Shown: piece after piece, positions 63,550 to 64,000 of the stretch
Position numbering within the stretch: the first letter of the stretch is position 1
Layout: each line of letters opens with the position of its first letter
Assembly (NCBI GenBank): GCA_016785225.1
Contig: JAFBJZ010000107.1
Span: 434,001-498,000, forward strand
Direction of reading: 5' to 3'
Length of the DNA stretch: 64,000 bases
Origin: Psettodes erumei
Taxonomy: Eukaryota; Chordata; Actinopteri; Pleuronectiformes; Psettodidae
Program-made: the position numbers and the translations under genes
Notes under the pieces: generated by a model
Seen by the model: the letters and a program-made list of their open reading frames with translations, nothing else
What the model was told of the DNA's origin: nothing
The model's database searches: none

Positions 63550-64000
63550 TAATATTTAATTAACATTAATCTCGGAATGACTTCAAATCCGGGTCAACTC
63601 AAGGCGAAATTGAATCTCATTTTTTTTTTGTGGTTGTTAAAACACAGGTGCAGCTGCAGCAGGTCACATGCAGAAACAAACCATTCCTCCCGATTCGCTC
63701 ACATTACCCATATGCTTCTATAGCTGCAGTTACAAGTGCACACTGCAGAGAGCGAAAATAAATTGACGTAACCAGGAGAAAGTGTTTCATCCATAACAAA
63801 ATGCACATTTACTCTCAAAGCTCGACCTATAATAAACAACCAGATTCCATCATTTACTATATCTATATAAGGGGGAGGTATGTTGCCCTAGTTAATTTTT
63901 TTATCGAGTGTGTGTTTTCTGTATTAATTAAATGCATCATCCCCATTGTATTTAAATTAGGCGTGATTGATGTTGTGGAAAAACGACCTCGTCTTGTCGT
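63052..64000 (-). other. LHX4: LHX4 intron 1 (partial)
   Basis: Non-coding sequence upstream of exon 2, AT-rich, with a (TAA)n microsatellite at 63,494-63,547. No LHX4 exon 1 coding segment was found to the right edge. Confidence 0.8.
63494..63547. repeat. (TAA)18 microsatellite
   Basis: Uninterrupted trinucleotide repeat in LHX4 intron 1, the only long trinucleotide array in the window. Confidence 0.98.

Noticed and set aside
63052..64000. Search for LHX4 exon 1; a minus-strand ATGATGCAT near 63,932-63,942 was considered
   Set aside because: The following codons do not resemble the LHX4 N-terminus and there is no fitting donor; exon 1 is probably beyond the right edge.
1..64000. Retroelement or endogenous-virus polymerase, CRISPR arrays, tRNA/rRNA genes
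   Set aside because: No reverse-transcriptase, integrase or transposase motifs, no spaced direct-repeat array, and no intact tRNA cloverleaf recognised; the only tRNA-like match is the SINE head.

Overview
This window is vertebrate nuclear DNA, most likely from a ray-finned (teleost) fish. The evidence is three intron-split genes with vertebrate protein sequences, dense (CA)n/(TG)n microsatellites, a degenerate tRNA-derived SINE with the layout of a common teleost family, and no bacterial-type gene packing. Species cannot be read from the sequence alone.

Layout. (1) 1-20,027, minus strand: first coding exon of XPR1, the phosphate exporter with an SPX domain (19,959-20,027). About 20 kb of its first intron runs to the left edge. 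That intron holds only microsatellites, one SINE, a GC-rich hairpin and several blocks of complex non-coding sequence. (2) 20,028-21,930: CpG-rich divergent promoter region shared by XPR1 (minus) and ACBD6 (plus). (3) 21,931-47,201, plus strand: complete ACBD6 in eight coding exons. All splice junctions follow GT-AG and join in frame to a 299-residue protein with an acyl-CoA-binding domain and two ankyrin repeats. (4) 47,202 to about 55,270: ACBD6 3' UTR and the gap between the convergent genes. This gap holds two direct copies of a ~500 bp dispersed repeat and one old copy of a second repeat family. (5) 55,278-64,000, minus strand: LHX4, a LIM-homeodomain transcription factor. A long candidate 3' UTR and coding exons 2-6 are visible; exon 1 lies beyond the right edge.

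The order XPR1 - ACBD6 - LHX4, head-to-head then tail-to-tail, is the same as on human chromosome 1q25, so this is an old conserved block. The three genes are not an operon and have unrelated jobs: phosphate export, acyl-CoA handling/protein N-myristoylation, and pituitary/motor-neuron development.

The most notable observation is in LHX4 exon 3. The reading frame across the exon 2/exon 3 junction is broken by what looks like a 2-base loss just before the first zinc-binding cysteine of LIM domain 2. It is either an assembly error, a damaged allele, or evidence for unusual splicing. I found no mobile-element coding region, no RNA gene, no CRISPR array and no clearly new biological system.
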